The translations under genes were made by a program, and so were the position numbers. A stretch of 64,000 nt of DNA from Strongyloides papillosus (Eukaryota > Nematoda > Chromadorea > Rhabditida > Strongyloididae). How positions within the stretch are numbered: the first letter of the stretch is position 1; every line of letters starts with the position of its first letter. The stretch is from contig SRSI01000079.1 of the NCBI GenBank assembly GCA_005656395.1, forward strand, positions 1,116,001 through 1,180,000, read 5' to 3'. The notes beneath the pieces are model-generated. The model saw only the letters and a program-made list of their open reading frames with translations, was not told the origin of the DNA and made no database searches. This document shows, one piece after another, positions 52,528-63,313 of the stretch.

Positions 52528-53267
52528 CCTTCCAACAAAATCCCCTCTACCAATATCCCAATTAAAAAGTGATAAAAAAAGCTTCAAAAATAATCAAGTA
52601 TAATATTATTTACAACACCACAAATAAAATAAAGCACTTCTCTATTACAAAATACACTTATGAAAAAGAAGTGAAAAATTAATGTAAAAGATGGTTTATT
52701 TGTAGAAGGATAGGCATATTGACAAGATGAATATATATGTCTTATCAAATAAATGATCAAATATACTCATACTAAAAGTTTAATCTACAAAATGATTCCT
52801 ACCTTCTTTTTCCAGATGGTTCTTATCAAAATGTAGATTGAGACTTTGTGAGTTGTTAACCCATGCGTAATAGGTATGAATATCTTTAGAATATTAATAT
52901 GTAATATTTATGTCCATTTTATCAGTGGTCTGTGTGGTGAAAAAGATTTTTTACACTTATAAAGATTGTTATTAATATTTGAATATTAAGTTTTTATATT
53001 AAGTGATATCATGAATAGAGGAGTTATAAAAAAAAATTTAAATAAACAATTTCGGAATGTTGGGTGATAATAATGTTAATATGGTATTTACAGTGGTACT
53101 TAAAAATATTTAAATATGATATTCGGGTTCTTCTTACTTTTTCCATATTTTGAAATAATATTTTACTAGAAAACTAAAGGTATTCTTAATTGTTATAATG
53201 TCATTCTTGGCACATATTCCCATCAACATAAACTAATCACATTCTCAAATCATAATCCCTTCTTCAA
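52528..53267. other. Intergenic region: ZIP promoter and 3' flank of the ground-like gene
   Basis: No gene supported. It contains the 5' flank of the ZIP gene (minus strand) and the 3' flank of the ground-like gene (minus strand). AT-rich, with nothing else recognised. Confidence 0.5.
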
Positions 53268-54266
53268 TTAAGCGATAGGGTGAAAGACGTAACAGGTAAC
53301 ATTATCTACTGTATGTTGACAAAAACTATCCGAAAATACAACGAAACTAAAAGTTCCGTTTCCGCAGATGACGTTGTACTTCTTCTCTAGCTGTTCTTGA
53401 GCCGCTTTTTGGATGAGACGTTTCGAGATATCTAGGTCATCGGAGATGTATTTTCTTATGATTAATTTAAGTTCCTTCTGGTTGCATTTTGGATCTTGGG
53501 GAGCGTTGAAAGTTTTTGAGGCAAATGCTGAACGGAGGTGACTTCTTTGGATGTTGAAAGCACATGGAGCGGCACAGTTGCAACAGCAATCGTTCTAGAA
53601 AAGATTTATTATTGTTAAGAGGTTTTAACTTACTATTGGAGGGGGGAAGAATGGTGGTCTTGGAGAACCACATCCACCGCCAAATGGGAATGGTCCTTCT
53701 CTACCGCCACAACCCATTGGTGGCATTAATGGCTGTGGCATTAATGGTTGAGGCATTGGCTGTGGCATCGGTTGAGGTATCGGCTGTGGCATTGGTTGTG
53801 GCATTGGAGGTTGCACAACTCTAGGAGGTATCTGAATTCCACCACCACAAGAAGGATCAGGTTGAGGTCCATAAGAAGTCATAATCATTCCACACCCAGA
53901 AGAAACTTGTGGAGCTGGCATTGGAACAGGAACTTGAATAATCTTCGGCGGTAATTGTGGAGGACAATTACAAGGTGGTGCTGGCGGTGGTGGTGGACAG
54001 AATGTTGGTGGGCACGGCGGTGGAGCAGGACAAGAAATTTTTGGGCATGGCAATTGTGGTGGACACGGAGCAGGAGGTAATGTCAAAGGTGGTGGTGGTG
54101 GCAATACCAAAGGAGATGGATTCAAAGTATTTCCACAACCGGCTCCAAGATTCCCACTCATCGGCATCCCACAACCATAATTCCCTCCACCACAACATGG
54201 AGGAGAGGGATATTGTAAAAATCCATAGGAAATATAAATAAAAGTGGTAAAAATAAAAAATTTCAT
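53268..54266 (-). CDS. Secreted Pro-rich protein with C-terminal ground-like domain (GRL/GRD family)
   Basis: Two exons: 54266-53634 and 53594-53268, with a 39-bp intron (GTAAGTTA...TTTTCTAG, phase 0), giving 319 aa. Residues 1-16 form a signal peptide (MKFFIFTTFIYISYG). The next ~190 residues are low complexity: Pro-Cys rich (CPPxxCPxP) and then PMPQP-type repeats. Exon 2 encodes a NDCCCNC motif and then the nematode-specific ground-like domain: PQDPKCNQKELKLIIRK, KRLIQKAAQEQLE, NVICGNGTFSFVVFSDSFCQHT and CYVF. Ground-like proteins are hedgehog-related secreted proteins expressed in epidermal and other ectodermal cells, with roles in apical matrix, moulting or signalling. All expected domain cysteines appear present. 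Base composition is more GC-rich than the surroundings because of the Pro codons. Confidence 0.92.
53640..54190 (-). repeat. Coding Pro-rich repeats of the ground-like protein
   Basis: CPP, PPPP and PMPQP/PIPQP motifs recur. The densest tandem part is 53715-53815, where MPQP-type units (15 or 12 bases) repeat about eight times. Confidence 0.8.
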
Positions 54267-55136
54267 AACAAGTAATGGATCTAGGTTTAACAGAAAATAT
54301 TGAAACAGCAACTAATATACTTTGTAAAAGAGTGGACAGTAGAATTTATTTTTATAAACTCCGATTAAATGAAGCATAAAATTCGGAAATCTACAAAATC
54401 ATATCCTCCCTCTCCATTTCTCCTCTTTTATACACATGCATATTCCTTTAAGCTTCAAACTAGTTTCACTACCATAAACCAACTAGAATTTCGATGATAA
54501 CTATTTATTTATACAAAAAGAATAGGAAGAATCTACATATATTAATATATTATCATACAAAAAAAGGGTAAATAAATCAAAGGTAAGTGTTAAATAATTT
54601 CTTTTCATCATCTTTTTACCTTTTTAAGTAGTGTTAAATGATTTTGTAACAAAAGTTTTAATAATTTTTTAAATACAAGGTTATTGTAGTTTTATGATAA
54701 CCTATAGAAAGTGAGATTATCAATACTTATTTCAGTGAATATTGTGTGTTTTTATACACAAAAGATTATTGAATATTATTTCTTTGGAGGGAGATTGATA
54801 CTATTTTACAAAATCTCTTTTTTACTTTTATTCAAGGTAATTTTCTTTGATGGGTTATTGTGCTTTAAGCTTCCACTTTTCTTAAAGGTTAAAGCTCTTC
54901 AGGAGAAAGGTCATGTGTAGTTTTTTTTTGGAGATTAATGATAATGGAGTAAAAAAATGTTTCTTATGTGTTTTTTGTTAATGATGTACACTTTCTAGTA
55001 ATAAAGTACATGTCAAAATTTTCGTTTTAAAAGTTAAGATGTCTGGACATTATACCAATTGGTTGTAATTTGATTTCTTACATTTTTCAAGAACAGGAGG
55101 TATTGTTTTTTTTGTATTTATCAATCTACCGAGAAG
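54267..55136. other. Divergent intergenic region between the ground-like and mS33 genes
   Basis: Should contain both promoters. AT-rich; the frame at 54711-54920 looks random. No motif of note. Confidence 0.5.
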
Positions 55137-55565
55137 ATGTCTGGGAGAACGATGGCTTCAAGAATCGTCCGTTTCGGAAAGGGCATAACAAACACCACCC
55201 CATATGGAAAACGTATGGAGAGATTATCAAACAGAATCTTCAACGAGGTACGTTACATCACACCCCAAAATGCTTATATAAACTTCCCCATACCATAGGT
55301 AACAAGAACAACAGATGCGAAATCAATGAAAATGATAAAAATACTGTCCGCAGAGCCCCTAGAACAACAAGATCAAAAATCAGTCAGTTACTATCCAAAT
55401 CTCCCAATGTTCCATTACCTAACAAAATTGCTATATTTCCATGGTGTTTTCATGGATGAGCATTTAATATGGAGGAAGATTCAGGATGAAATCCAAATCA
55501 AAAGAGGAAAAGTAGTCAGACCAGTTATTGGTGAAGGTAAACGTGCACAGTTACGAAAAAAATAA
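55137..55565 (+). CDS. Mitochondrial small-subunit ribosomal protein mS33 (MRPS33)
   Basis: Two exons: 55137-55247 and 55299-55565, joined across a 51-bp intron, giving 125 aa. Splicing gives RMERLSNRIFNEVTRTTDAKSMKMIKIL, which follows the animal mS33 pattern of RM.RLS.R.F.EVTR....KSMK...L. Downstream, the sequence YYPNLPMFHYLTKLLYFHGVFMDEH and the basic end GEGKRAQLRKK also match the family. The protein would be a structural component of the mitochondrial 28S subunit, with a short N-terminal extension that may act in import. The intron keeps no frame, so without splicing the two halves lie in different frames. ATG 55137 is favoured; a second in-frame ATG is at codon 6. Confidence 0.9.
55248..55298 (+). 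other. 51-bp intron of the mS33 gene
   Basis: GTACGT donor and CCATAG acceptor, phase 0. The join recreates the conserved EVTR.....KSMK motif. Confidence 0.87.
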
Positions 55566-56025
55566 ATAGATAAAATATTAATATTTTACTGTATAGTTAT
55601 TTCTTTGGTTAGATTGGTTATTATTACATTATTGTTAATATATTACCTTTAAAATTAATATATTATAAACGTTATCAAAATTTAGTTTTGATTCTTGGAG
55701 TGTGCGGGTGTATATATGTGCAAATGATAGGAGAAGTATTTTTTTTTATCATTTTGCAAGAGTTAAAATTTATAAAATAGTGGTAAGCAAAAATAAAAAT
55801 TTAATTTATTTATGAGATTATTAATCATAAATCAAAAATACATTCTATGTGGAATGTGATTCTCATTAAAACAATACCAATGATTCAATGCAAATATTTT
55901 GTTATCAACAGTTAATAGGTCTATCCTTTATAGTTTTATTTGTTGTCAACTACTATCAGGAGAAATTTATTAGAATATTAAATGTATATACAAGATAATG
56001 AATGAAAAAATGGGTTTTAAACAAA
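55566..56025. other. Convergent 3' intergenic region (mS33 / NCLX)
   Basis: The mS33 gene (+) and the NCLX-like gene (-) end toward each other here. AT-rich, no gene recognised. Confidence 0.5.
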
Positions 56026-58068
56026 TTAGAACGTAAGTATCTTTGCTTCAGCCAGAAATGCCGACACCAGGAATCCTAAATACAAACAATAAAGACAAAT
56101 AGACCACTTCTTGTCAATTTTAAATCTCCTCAAAGGAACACAGATTAGTGTAAATGTCAATGAGGTCGTGACAAAAATCAGGAGAATCTTAGTTAGGGTT
56201 GAGAACTTCAATGAAATATACTTTCCCTGTATAGATCCAATAGTGAATGGTAATCCGAATCCGATAAAGATATTAAATAATGGTCCACCTATTGCTGCTG
56301 AGATACCCATGCGGGGATAACCTGCTTTGGCAACAGCCATGTCGGAGAATAAATCCCCTACGGAATTGGACCATGCTAAGATTGTTAATCCTAATACTTC
56401 GTGTGATAATCCTGTTATTATACCGATTGTTCCGGCGATACCGACTACCTCAGTTGCTGCTGCGTAGATAAAGCCTATTGCCATAATGAATCCACTGAAT
56501 ATTGTTATTATTTTATAGAAACGTGGTTCGTTGTATTCACTTGTTCGGAAGTATGTGATAACTGCTACTAATAATGATAATATTAAGACATATACACCTA
56601 TACTTGGTCCTCCATAACTAGGTGTGATTAATGTAACTAAAAAATGATATCATCATTATTATGGGAAAAGATTAAAAAAGATAATCACCTTGGAACGCTG
56701 TTAAGAATATGGTAGGACACAATAAAATATGTATCAGTGATAACCACTTGTTCCATTCCCTATCACCAAGTGGACAAACGATATTTAGAACAAAAAATAT
56801 AGGCAACTTAAGAATAAAGAATATTTTCCCTAAAAGGTTTTCTTCCTCAAACATTTCACCATCCCATGGATTTATATCAGTCCAAAGCTTCTGGAGAATG
56901 TTCATTTTTAGCATTTTTCTCTTCTTTTCTATTCTTGCTGAGTTTGTTGTTAGAGCGGATGCTGCTCTACTTCGTTCCCCATGAACGAAAATTGATTTTC
57001 TTGTTCTGGAGACGTATACCATTTCTTCTTCTTCCTCCTCTTTATTGGGGACGAAGAGTGAGGAATGGTCGACAATGAAACTTTTAGCACGTTCTTTGAG
57101 GGAGTTTACTGAACTTTTTCTTGATAGGACTGGTGTTTTTAAGTTGTTTGAAGAAGTTTGATTATAGTAATTTGAAAATGAGGGTGAATGGTCCCGTGAG
57201 ATTGGTTCTCCTAGTGTTAAAACAGTTATTGTTGGACCAGGTGACTCAGAAGTCGATGTAGTATTGTTCGTTTCACTCTCCGGTGATATAATATTGATTG
57301 TTGGTTTCCTTGATCTTTTAACATCTTCAATTGTCTTGACCATTCTTTTTCTGACATATTGTGATATTATGACAGTAGAAGCATAAATAATATAGAAACA
57401 TAAGAAGGTTATTGGAAGCCAAATATGAACGTGATCAGTTGTTAGAAATGAAACCAAAAGAAGACCGAAAGCTGGATAGAAAAATAGAATATCACGTATG
57501 AAGGGTCTTCTCATAACAGTAAAATCACTGATAACACCTACTGTTCCAGCAACGACGGTACTTAAAAATATAATAGCACCCAATAATTCACCCAGTGCTA
57601 AGCCAGCTTTAGGACTTTGTGAAGACAAAATAGAGGCGAGTGAATTAAAAACATCAGGTGCCCCATTACCGAAAGCCATAAAAGTGACACCAGCAATATT
57701 TTGACTTATCTTAAAATGTTCAACAATCTGTGATATGTTAACAGAAAAATAGTCATCAGCCGTTGTCAGGAGGACCAATATAAAATACCCCAGGCATAGG
57801 ACGCTAAAAGCAAAGACAAAATATCTTTTAACTAAACTTTCTTGACATAAAGTCCATGTGGACCATAGAACAAAACCTCCACCTTCACAGACATCAGTAT
57901 GAGTAGATATATAAGTACATAATTCTAAAAATAAAATTCTATTAAAACAATCATAATCAATTTGATAACATTTTCATTTATAATTGTATAAAAGTTAATG
58001 TCTATAAACTTACCAATTAAATTAAGATGGTGAGGTGGTGAGCATTCAGTGTCGATAGTGGAATTCAT
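56026..58068 (-). CDS. NCLX-type (SLC8B1) sodium/calcium exchanger
   Basis: Three coding exons: 58068-58014, 57924-56689 and 56636-56026, giving 633 aa if translation starts at ATG 58068. The first exon is followed by a CEGGG segment and a helix, then alpha-1: NIAGVTFMAFGNGAPDVFNSLAS. More helices and a long variable cytosolic loop (Ser/Lys rich, Glu run) come next, and alpha-2 (LAWSNSVGDLFSDMAVAKAGYPRMG) lies in exon 3. GNGAPD and NSVGD are the ion-binding motifs of the Ca2+/cation antiporters. The nearby wording (AGVTFMAFGNGAPDVF, GYPRM) is closest to NCLX, which exports Ca2+ from mitochondria; C. elegans has several (ncx-6 to ncx-10). The 5' end is doubtful: the frame is open to 58152 and encodes a signal-like hydrophobic helix with no ATG. 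Confidence 0.88.
56637..56688 (-). other. 52-bp intron of the NCLX-like gene
   Basis: GTGATT donor and TTTTTTAG acceptor; phase 1 (Val). It joins the loop/helix part to the second half. Confidence 0.8.
57925..58013 (-). other. 89-bp intron of the NCLX-like gene
   Basis: GTAAGTTT donor and TTTTTAG acceptor; phase 1. It joins HHLNLIG/E to LCTYISTHTDVCEGGG, consistent with the luminal Cys-containing start of NCLX proteins. Confidence 0.75.
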
Positions 58069-58152
58069 AGTAACAATGACAAGAGTACCCAAAAGTGATA
58101 TGATAAATATTAGTATATTCAAAAAAAACGCTCCGAATCTTATCAATACTAA

Positions 58153-58583
58153 CTAAAAGGTTAAAAAAAAAACTAAGTTGCTTACGTCAAATGAAACTTA
58201 GATCTTTATGATAGACGGTAGTTGGTATTGTAATTCAACGAATATTGTCATAAAAAGTAAATGTTTTATCAAAATTTTTTTGATAATAATTATACTTAAA
58301 ATGATAATAATTAAAGTATGAAAATAATGAGAGAGAGAATTGAAAATAATTTTTATATTTAATTTAATGGTTTTTGATAACACGTTTTTATGAATTTAAG
58401 GACAACCTTAAGATTAGTATTTTTTATTATTATTTATTTTTTGGTGTTATGCAATTAGGTGTTGAAAAAAATATGGAGATATGTGTTGATAAGAAAGTTT
58501 ATTTACTTAAATAGGAGGGAGATTGAGTGAAGATAATTTTTAATAAAATGTTAAGTTCATAATGTCTGAGGCTTCATGAAGCT
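58153..58583. other. Intergenic region upstream of the NCLX-like gene
   Basis: A CTTTTAG acceptor (minus strand) ends at 58153 before the hydrophobic exon. A short frame with an ATG lies at about 58251-58198 but ends in a stop before any usable splice. No other gene seen. Confidence 0.45.
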
Positions 58584-58790
58584 TTAGTAATCATATGCTT
58601 TATTGTAAAAAGGTGGATTGCTTTCTAGATGCAAGAACATATCTTCTTTTTTTGACAGTTTATCTTCTTTATTATTGAGAAATCTTGGTAGATTAGAGAA
58701 TTTTTCCCTATTTCTACTAATAAAAACGATAACAGCAACAATAACAGCTAAAACCAAAAAAAGTGCAATAACATAATCCATAAACATCAT
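58584..58790 (-). CDS. Possible 68-aa single-pass membrane protein (or last exon of an unseen gene)
   Basis: ATG 58790 opens MMFMDYVIALFLVLAVIVAVIVFISRN, one strong membrane helix, then a basic cytosolic-type tail ending NPPFYNKAYDY and a stop. A TTTTTTAG acceptor on the minus strand ends at 58811, about 20 bases before the ATG, which suits a trans-spliced small gene. It also fits a final exon joined in frame from upstream, but I could not find that exon. The tail has two Tyr-containing motifs (NPPFY, KAYDY) of a sorting-signal type. No family recognised. Confidence 0.5.
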   Translation of the reverse strand: MMFMDYVIALFLVLAVIVAVIVFISRNREKFSNLPRFLNNKEDKLSKKEDMFLHLESNPPFYNKAYDY

Positions 58791-58812
58791 AAAGGATGTC
58801 GTCAAATTGTCT

Positions 58813-60128
58813 AAAAAAGCGATAAAAAATTAGAAATAATATTTATTTTTAGAAAAATTGTTTTTCCATTAATAACAGAAGAAATAAATCAAAGGAAAAA
58901 TATCATAACATTAGAATCATAAAGTCCTTTTTTTTATTGTCAAAAAAACATCATTTTCGATATATATAAAATTAAAATAAATAATCATAAAAAAACGTTA
59001 TAATATAAATCATTTTTATTATCTGTTTATGATGTTTCGCGGAGGCAACAACGACAACCATCACAAAAAATAAAGGTGAAAGAAAGTCGTCATTTTATGG
59101 TAGTGTAATAAAACAGACATGTCTTAAGAAATGGAATGTGTTAATGAAGATACAATGAATTACAATAAGAAATCTTTATTTTCAGTGAATGTATTTATCA
59201 ATGTTTATTAAAGTACAAAATTATTATTGGATTTTCTTTATTTTCTCCTATTCATCTAGTTTGGTAATTTATTTTTTCTCAGAAGTTGATGGAAATTTGG
59301 GAGGGGGGAATTATCAATATATGTTTGATAATTAGATGTTTTGTAATTTTTCCTTTTTTCTAGTCATTCTTATTGTGGTGGAAAATGACAATTGGAAGTT
59401 TATGGTAACCGACGGGGGAATAGTTGATTGTCTATTATCAATTTTCTTCTATTGGAGATAAAGTATATAAAGTGCAAAATTGAAACAATATTCATTTTAC
59501 CACTAAAATTTTTTAAATTAATTATTTATTTGCTATACTATTTTTGATGTGATGTTTTTTTTAAGAATTCTGATCTTTAATAGCTAGTGGATCGTCATTA
59601 AATTATACTAACTAAATGTAACTTTTGTGAGTTATTTTATTTCACAAATTGATAATAGTATATCATTTTATACCAATATTATCCGTTTGTTTTTAAAAAT
59701 ACATTCCTTACTCCATTTTATTGGTTATAAATTTTACCATAAATTTGATATTCATGTTTTTATCAGTAAAGAAAAATAACTTTGTTTATACTTATCTATT
59801 AGATAGTAAAAATATTATGATGTTACAAATGTATCTTTCAAACCCACTGGATGAATGTTTAGATAAATACACTTTTGTAGAAATTGAAATGGCAACCTCA
59901 TAAGATTCAGTACAAAACATTCTCCAGTGTGCGTGCTCTGATAAAATGATTCACAAGACAAAAAAGTGTAAATATGACAGTTACGAAAAGGAAACATAAA
60001 ATTAATTCATTTCAAAATAAATTTGAATGATATTTTATCTCTCAGACTACATGAAAAAAATATTGTTTATATAATTTTTTCCCTTTTATTGTTTTAACAG
60101 AATAAAGAGCACTTATATGTATGATAAT
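58813..60128. other. Intergenic region, no gene supported
   Basis: AT-rich. A frame at 59721-59903 looks random. It would contain the 5' region of the small membrane protein and the 3' flank of the NMNAT gene. Confidence 0.45.
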
Positions 60129-60800
60129 TTATTCTTTATACAAGTTATTTTTCGTAATGTATTCTAATACGTTATCAGGGATCGTGTATCTTACAGAATT
60201 TCCATTTTTTATACCATTTCTAACTCGTGTAGAACTAATATCATTGGGACAAACTTCATCACTAAAGAAATATATATTATTATTTATATATTTTTGCAAG
60301 TTTAATTTTTTGATTGTCTCATCAACTGAAGTATTGGGTCTACTTTGGCATATCAAACCGTTTGAACAAAAAAATTCTACATCACTCAATTTCCACAACC
60401 TTTCTCCATCTGATTTGATGATTGTAAAAGAATCGAAGACATCACCACCACATACTATCATTACTTTTAAGTTCTCTATATAATTATACTCGTTATGGAG
60501 ATTCTTAACAACTTCAATAGTCCTACTCCAACAATCTCTTTTAGCTTCCCATGTATGAACACCGAGCCAGGACGAATTTTGGACAGCCAGACTTAACATT
60601 CTAATCCTATGTTCCGAAGATAACATTCCCTTCTTGTTGTAATGATCTGAAACTGGTGAGAAGAAACCTTTTATAACATTACAACCTGTTAATTTTTCAA
60701 TAAAGTTCCTCGCCCCTTCCATCATTCTAAGATGCCCATATGTTGGAGGATTGAATGTCCCACATGATAGAAGAATAACCTTTGTCTTATCTGATATCAT
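60129..60800 (-). CDS. Nicotinamide/nicotinate mononucleotide adenylyltransferase (NMNAT)
   Basis: A single-exon 223-aa enzyme that joins ATP and NMN (or NaMN) to make NAD+ (or NaAD), the last shared step of NAD synthesis. The nucleotidyltransferase signature GTFNPPTYGHLRMME (residues 14-28) corresponds to GxFxPxTxxH. FFSPVSDHYNKKGM matches the substrate-contact loop seen in animal NMNATs. VICGGDVFDSF and the C-terminal SSTRVRNGIKNG (the SxTxxR motif) complete the active site. It is short compared with human NMNAT1 (about 280 aa) and lacks the long insert carrying its nuclear signal, so cytosolic or mixed location is possible. It corresponds to C. elegans nmat-1/nmat-2. Start ATG 60800 lies just before the first beta strand. 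Confidence 0.95.
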   Translation of the reverse strand: MISDKTKVILLSCGTFNPPTYGHLRMMEGARNFIEKLTGCNVIKGFFSPVSDHYNKKGMLSSEHRIRMLSLAVQNSSWLGVHTWEAKRDCWSRTIEVVKNLHNEYNYIENLKVMIVCGGDVFDSFTIIKSDGERLWKLSDVEFFCSNGLICQSRPNTSVDETIKKLNLQKYINNNIYFFSDEVCPNDISSTRVRNGIKNGNSVRYTIPDNVLEYITKNNLYKE

Positions 60801-61447
60801 TATTAAGTGTTAACAAGAAAAGAAGGGAAGTACAACTTGAGAATAGAGGATTTTTTTTATCTTCCCAGAATATGCTTTATTCAATTAAAGTAGTTGTAAG
60901 AAAAATTGTTTCTTTGTATCTAGAAATGATATTTAAAAGAAATAAGTATTGAAATCATTAAAATTTGTGGAGTGAGGGAAAAGTTTAATAAAAAAATTGT
61001 GTTTGATAAATATTTATAAAAAAGTTCGTTCTCAAATTGAAGGTTTGTTTAAATCATAATTATCACAGTAAACGTGGTCAAGTATTTTAAAATAAAAAAG
61101 GATGGAAGCATTATCATTACTGATAACAATATTGAAATATTAGAGATATATTACACTATTTATATGTCAATTATAAATAAGGATAAAATATACTTTAAAA
61201 GATACTGAGAATGTGTTTTTAAGTAACAAAAGCGTATAGTTACTTCCAAATTATTAATAAGTAAAGCATAAACTCGTTTTTAAACATTTCTCTTACTCTT
61301 AAGTAGATATTTATTATTAACAATATATAGGTATAAAAAGTAGTCGTTTTTAAATAAGAAAGTTATGGTGTTATGAATAAATTAACTTGGTATTTATGTG
61401 TGCCCACATTCTTGAAAGAGTTTTACTCCTATTGATTTTGTGTTCCG
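60801..61447. other. Intergenic region between the NMNAT gene and the 3' end of the GPCR gene
   Basis: Contains the NMNAT 5' flank and the GPCR 3' flank. AT-rich, no gene recognised. Confidence 0.5.
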
Positions 61448-63313
61448 CTAAATTATTACATCATCCTCGTGAATTGACCCATCGACATTGGAATTGTTTT
61501 CATTCTCCTTTTCTGTTACCACATTTTTATCATCATCCTTTGATTTCCCCTGATATACCACTTTCTTATTACCATTCTCTTCATTAACATTTTCATCAGG
61601 AAGGGTTGATGAATTAATTTGTGTCTCGACAGTCTCCGATTCATACTCATAAGATAACCCATTAACATTACCTTCATTATTTATTAAACTATCATAATGT
61701 TCCACAATACACTCATTGAAAGATATTTTTTTACCATTAGACTTATTATTATAACAATTTGTATTATGAATAGCTGATAGTACATCACTGTTATTGTTAT
61801 CAATTTCCTCTAAAGGAAAAAGTGAATTAGAGGAAGAATTAGATAAATTATTTTGAACAATAGGAATTGTTAAATTTTGTGTATATATAGATTTAGAGAT
61901 ACTTTTTTTCTTATTATCATTGTTATTTTTTTTACTTTGTGTTCTTGCTATAGATGCACCTTCTGTTACGTTGTTGTTTTGTGAGAAAAGTAATACTGAC
62001 TGAGGGGTGAGTGTAGCACTTAAAGGTCAAAATATAGATAAATTTTATTAATTTTTGAGATAAAAATTAACTTACGGTAACTTATGATAGTGACTTCCTC
62101 TTGGAATGACTGATGTTGCTATTGCTGTTGTTAGACCATTCCTGTTACCCTCGAATAGTGATAGTCTTTTACCAATCCCACATCTACATAGGAGGCTTTT
62201 GAATGCTATTTGAAAATTTTCAGCAGCTGCAGCATAGAGGAATGGATTTAGAGCACAATTTATGTATGGACACAAATGAATAATATTTGCAAATATCCTA
62301 TCAAAATGTGAGGTGGGACGTAATTTAAATATTGAATTAACAATATTATACATCCAAAATGGTGACCATGATATAACATGAAATATAACAACCCATAATA
62401 CAAGTCTTGTTACACGATGATAAGATGCCCTAGTTTTTGAGGCACGTTTAAGTCTCTTAGATGATTTAACAGCCTCACGAAGTTTACGAATAATATTATA
62501 ATAAAAATATACTATTAATATTAATGGAATAATATAAATTAAAATAGTTAATGTTCCTACGTAATAATGTGATAATGCTTGATATGGCCATTTAGCAATA
62601 CATAATGTGCGTATGTTACCATTATAATTTTTCATCTGAATGACTGTAGCATACATATATAGTGGGGATGCACCTAATATAGCAATTAACCATGCTATGA
62701 TTGATGCTGTAATAGCTAATTTGTATGTTCTGTATCTGTTACAGAGATGTGATAAACACATAGCACAATACCTATCACCAGCAAGGAGAACCACAAATAG
62801 GACAGAGGCGAATTTTCCAGTTGTTTCGGTTCCATGATATGCTGTACATAGGAATTCTCCAAATGGCCATTCACGATTATTATATTGGGTACTTACAACA
62901 AGTATCAGATTCGTTAGATAAATAAAATCCGCCAAACACAACGATACAATATACACATTTGTAATTGATCTCATATATGGCCTAATAAGTACCACGAGAA
63001 TAATTAAAATATTAGCTAGGCCAAGGAATACTAATATTAATTGAACAATAGATATAATCATCCGAATATTATAAGTAGTTGTTGGCATATTTATTGAATT
63101 TTCTTTATTAACAGGAAAACGTTTCTGAGTATAATTTCTATGAAAAAGATTATTTCCATTAATCATTGATGTATTAGTAGTTGTTGATATCCTTAAGTTC
63201 GAAGTAAAATTATTAAAACTATCATCTTGTATAACTATTTTGCTATTAATAAAGGAAACAAATGTTGATAGAAATATAATGAATAAAAAAATAGCTAATA
63301 TATTTTTGAACAT
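61448..63313 (-). CDS. Rhodopsin-family peptide GPCR, somatostatin/allatostatin-C-receptor-like
   Basis: Two exons: 63313-62076 and 62018-61448, joined across a 57-bp intron in phase 2 (the Pro after HYHKL), giving 602 aa. It begins with a signal peptide or hydrophobic start and an NxS/T-rich extracellular region of ~75 residues. Seven helices follow. Landmarks are SLCLADFIYL (TM2), WPFGEFLC (Cys before TM3), LAGDRYCAMC (DRY motif), VISWSPFW (TM6 SWSP in place of CWxP), and CALNPFLYA (NPxxY, TM7), then RCGIGKR at the start of the tail. The pattern resembles somatostatin/allatostatin-C/opioid-type receptors (the C. elegans NPR-16/17/24 kind); the ligand is not determined. Exon 2 adds ~190 residues of Asn/Ser/Lys/Glu-rich tail with no known motif. 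Confidence 0.9.
62019..62075 (-). other. 57-bp intron of the GPCR gene
   Basis: GTAAGTTA donor and CCTTTAAG acceptor. The acceptor is weaker than others here (AAG instead of CAG/TAG), but phase and continuing open frame support it. Confidence 0.7.

Noticed and set aside
58198..58251. Upstream ATG frame as a first exon of the NCLX-like gene
   Set aside because: It ends in TAA before the nearby GTAAG donor, so it cannot be joined in frame to the hydrophobic exon.
60121..60483. Plus-strand 120-codon frame
   Set aside because: Antisense to NMNAT, whose catalytic motifs clearly lie on the minus strand.
61387..61587. Plus-strand frame over the GPCR tail
   Set aside because: Antisense shadow of the GPCR C-terminal exon, which continues the receptor reading frame through a matched splice.
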